Source of the DNA: Alistipes dispar
GTDB lineage: Bacteria > Bacteroidota > Bacteroidia > Bacteroidales > Rikenellaceae
Direction: 5' to 3'
Length of the DNA stretch: 64,000 nucleotides
Assembly: GCF_006542685.1 (NCBI RefSeq)
Contig: NZ_AP019736.1
Location: 2,034,001-2,098,000 of the forward strand
A model generated the notes under the pieces. It was given only the letters and a program-made list of their open reading frames with translations. It was not told where the DNA came from and did not search any database. How positions within the stretch are numbered: the stretch's first letter is position 1; each line of letters starts with the position of its first letter. Positions 62,761 through 64,000 of this stretch are shown here, piece by piece. Made by a program: the position numbers and the translations under genes.

Positions 62761-62909
62761 AAAAGAAAAGCCCGCTGTTCACTTTCGTAAACAACGGGCT
62801 TGTGGCTCGGGATTCCTGCTGACCTATACATACGCCGGACCGCACTCATTGTTCACGAGAGTCAATGAGCGCCACCACCAGGCCTGTATGTTCAGATTTC
62901 GGATCATGT
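62761..62909 (-). ncRNA. Tryptophan attenuator leader (Bacteroid-trp type)
   Basis: Minus-strand leader of trpB2. A 27-aa peptide with three Trp codons is followed by two alternative folds. Pause hairpin: CTCATTG/CAATGAG (62845-62869). Terminator: stem AAGCCCGTTGTTTAC with its complement, ending TTCTTTT (62761-62801). The segment GUGAACAA of the first hairpin can pair with UUGUUUAC of the terminator, giving an antiterminator when ribosomes stall at the Trp codons. The same layout is known as the Bacteroid-trp motif. Confidence 0.88.
62824..62907 (-). CDS. trpL: Trp leader peptide
   Basis: 27 codons, starting MIRNLNIQAWWWRSL and ending PAYV. Three consecutive TGG codons lie at positions 10-12, just before the first hairpin arm. 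Its purpose is to sense charged tRNA-Trp, not to make a functional product. The ATG lies 8 nt past the -7 box, so the mRNA is nearly leaderless. Confidence 0.88.
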   Translation of the reverse strand: MIRNLNIQAWWWRSLTLVNNECGPAYV

Positions 62910-62914
62910 TTTCG

Positions 62915-62946
62915 CAAATATAGGGAATCGGTTCCGGAAATGCAAA
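62915..62946 (-). promoter_or_regulatory. Promoter of the trpL-trpB2 unit
   Basis: TTTG (62943-62946), 20 nt, TATATTTG (62915-62922) on the minus strand: consensus. Confidence 0.87.
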
Positions 62947-63033
62947 TTTTCCGGCAGGATTTTCGCTGTTTTCTCCGAAAAGGGTTTCCCGGCGATTCCG
63001 GTTGCGCCGTGCGGCATTATATATAGGTGGCCG

Positions 63034-63606
63034 TCACTCCTTCCACGCGACATGCCCGGCGTCGTGGAAAAGACCGCATACGAGCGTCAGGTATTCGGGC
63101 AGCTTTCCCTCCGCGCCCCATTTCAGTTCGATGCCGAACAGTTCGGAGGTCGTGCGGCCGATGTCGAATCCGCACGCTTCGAGCGACGGCCTCACCCGGT
63201 CGGGATGGCGGCAGGGGAGCCCTTCCGGCCGGGTGCAGCTTCCTTCGGGGCAGTAGAGGCAGCTTCCGACGTAGGAGAATGCCCGTCCGCCGTAGCGGCG
63301 CTCCAGCGCGAGGAGCCTCCTTTCGATCTGGATGCGCTCGGGGCGGAGCAGCCTCCCGGCCTCGGCGAGGGGGAGTCCCTCTTCGCGGGGCGTGATCTTC
63401 GCGGCGACGAGCAGCGCCGTGCCGTACCGCAGCCACTCCTCCGCGGGGTCCTTCGCGAAGGGCGGGCAGCCCCAGCTGCGGCCGTAGTTGGGGCATCGGC
63501 GGCAATAGGCGGCGATGCGTTCCGCGTCGCGGAAGCGGGCGGCGTATTCGGCGGCGGGAAGCTCGACGGCGAATTCCTCGGCCGTATAGCGGACGGATGC
63601 GTTCAT
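63034..63606 (-). CDS. DUF2284 cysteine-rich metal-binding protein
   Basis: 190 aa. The pattern CRRCPNYGRSWGCPPF (C35, C38, C47) and CLYCPEGSCTRPEGLPCRHP is that of DUF2284 proteins, predicted metal or iron-sulfur binders. No membrane segment. Function unknown. A -7 box TAATTTTG lies at 63611-63618, just 4 nt before the ATG, so the message may be leaderless or start a little downstream. Confidence 0.85.
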   Translation of the reverse strand: MNASVRYTAEEFAVELPAAEYAARFRDAERIAAYCRRCPNYGRSWGCPPFAKDPAEEWLRYGTALLVAAKITPREEGLPLAEAGRLLRPERIQIERRLLALERRYGGRAFSYVGSCLYCPEGSCTRPEGLPCRHPDRVRPSLEACGFDIGRTTSELFGIELKWGAEGKLPEYLTLVCGLFHDAGHVAWKE

Positions 63607-63610
63607 GCGG

Positions 63611-63618
63611 CAAAATTA
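63611..63618 (-). promoter_or_regulatory. -7 box of the DUF2284 gene
   Basis: TAATTTTG on the minus strand fits TAnnTTTG. Confidence 0.45.
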
Positions 63619-63667
63619 GTCGTTTCCGCGGGCATCGGTGCGCGGAGCGAAAATTATTTTCCTGCCT

Positions 63668-63699
63668 TTTGCCTTTTTCGCGGGAAACCGCTATCTTTG
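63668..63699 (+). promoter_or_regulatory. Promoter of the cobalamin riboswitch transcript
   Basis: TTTG (63668-63671), 20 nt, TATCTTTG (63692-63699): consensus Bacteroidota promoter directly before the riboswitch. Confidence 0.9.
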
Positions 63700-63706
63700 T
63701 CTCCGG

Positions 63707-63876
63707 ATCTGGTGTTCCGCTCCTCCTGCGGAGGACGGAATGAAAAGGGAATCGGGTGCAAATCCCGGACAGTCCCGCTGCTGTGATGCTCCGTGAGTTC
63801 CGAATATCTTCGGCCACTGACCCGCGAGGGGTCGGGAAGGCGTCGGGACGGGAGCGAGTCAGAAGACCTGCCAGAT
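63707..63876 (+). promoter_or_regulatory. Cobalamin riboswitch
   Basis: P1 stem ATCTGG/CCAGAT closes the element. The core GGGAATCGGGTGCAAATCCC, the GACAGTCCCGCTGCTGTGA segment and the B12 box GTCAGAAGACCTGCC (63858-63872) are all present. When adenosyl- or other cobalamin binds, downstream expression is normally shut. The regulated gene starts beyond the window; in Bacteroidota a BtuB-type TonB receptor or B12 uptake operon is usual. Confidence 0.96.
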
Positions 63877-64000
63877 CGATTCGATGCCGGTCGCTCTCGT
63901 GGGTTAGGCCTCCGGTTTCGGCGAAGAATTGACATTCGTATGTGTTTCGTTCGGTCTTCGGACCGTCGGCCGCGGGTCGTGCCGATGCCCGTTTCGGGCG
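63877..64000 (+). other. Region after the riboswitch, no gene identified
   Basis: About 120 nt of leader. ATG at 63941 opens a frame to the edge but its residues show no signal peptide, so it is not called. It may hold the expression platform. Confidence 0.5.

Noticed and set aside
63941..64000. Start of a B12-related gene at the edge
   Set aside because: The opening residues show no signal peptide or family feature; too short to call.

Overview
The window looks like a chromosomal piece of a high-GC gut Bacteroidales, closest in style to Alistipes/Rikenellaceae. The evidence is the Bacteroidota promoter form (TTTG, about 20 nt, then TAnnTTTG) in front of many genes, lipoproteins with acidic residues just after the lipobox cysteine, SusC/SusD and other TonB-dependent receptors, many family proteins typical of Bacteroidota (DUF4290, DUF4252, DUF4302, DUF4492, DUF4876, DUF5723), and GC-rich codon use throughout. 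The genus is an inference. I see no phage, transposase, integrase or CRISPR array.

Layout. 1-2.5 kb: cytochrome bd oxidase (DUF4492-cydA-cydB, cydB cut by the window edge). 2.5-4.6 kb: NhaC-type antiporter coupled to a phosphoglycolate phosphatase-like HAD enzyme. 4.9-6.0 kb: a sigma-54 activator without an HTH domain. 6.2-10.4 kb: DUF4290, a thioredoxin-fold lipoprotein without its CxxC, LpxH-like hydrolase, thyA and folA. 10.5-16.4 kb: a five-gene heterodisulfide-reductase-like electron transfer operon ending in a cysteine synthase. 16.7 kb: initiator tRNA. 17-22.5 kb: DsbD-like reductase, glycosyltransferase, PfkB kinase, 6-phosphofructokinase. 22.6-26 kb: a PadR/PspC/DUF2807 envelope operon with a palindrome in its promoter. 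26.2-29.4 kb: transaldolase-like gene and an ECF sigma/anti-sigma-like/beta-barrel/DUF4252 operon. 29.5-33 kb: sdhC-sdhA-sdhB (fumarate reductase/succinate dehydrogenase). 33-39.6 kb: 5-formyl-THF cyclo-ligase, patatin, a candidate small RNA, an outer-membrane DUF5723 protein with a lipoprotein, uvrC and tRNA-Leu.

40-61 kb is the accessory part. It holds an M6 metalloprotease with a coupled lipoprotein, a TonB receptor/lipoprotein/DUF6850-like/DUF4876-like operon, and a SusC/SusD operon carrying a zinc metallohydrolase lipoprotein, a DUF4302 lipoprotein and two SUMF1-domain lipoproteins with duplicated DUF5018-like repeats. These operons carry no recognisable glycosidase, so the cargo may be peptide or protein rather than glycan (inference). 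61.4-62.9 kb is a TrpB2-type tryptophan synthase beta chain behind a leader peptide with three consecutive Trp codons and a classical attenuator. The window ends with a DUF2284 protein and, on the + strand, a cobalamin riboswitch whose target gene lies beyond the edge.

Most interesting leads: the Trp attenuator on a stand-alone trpB2; the Hdr-like/cysK operon; the unrecognised minus-strand RNA at about 34.7 kb; the palindrome inside the PadR operon promoter; the duplicated SUMF1 proteins that lack the FGE cysteine pair; and the terminator-bearing leader of susC.
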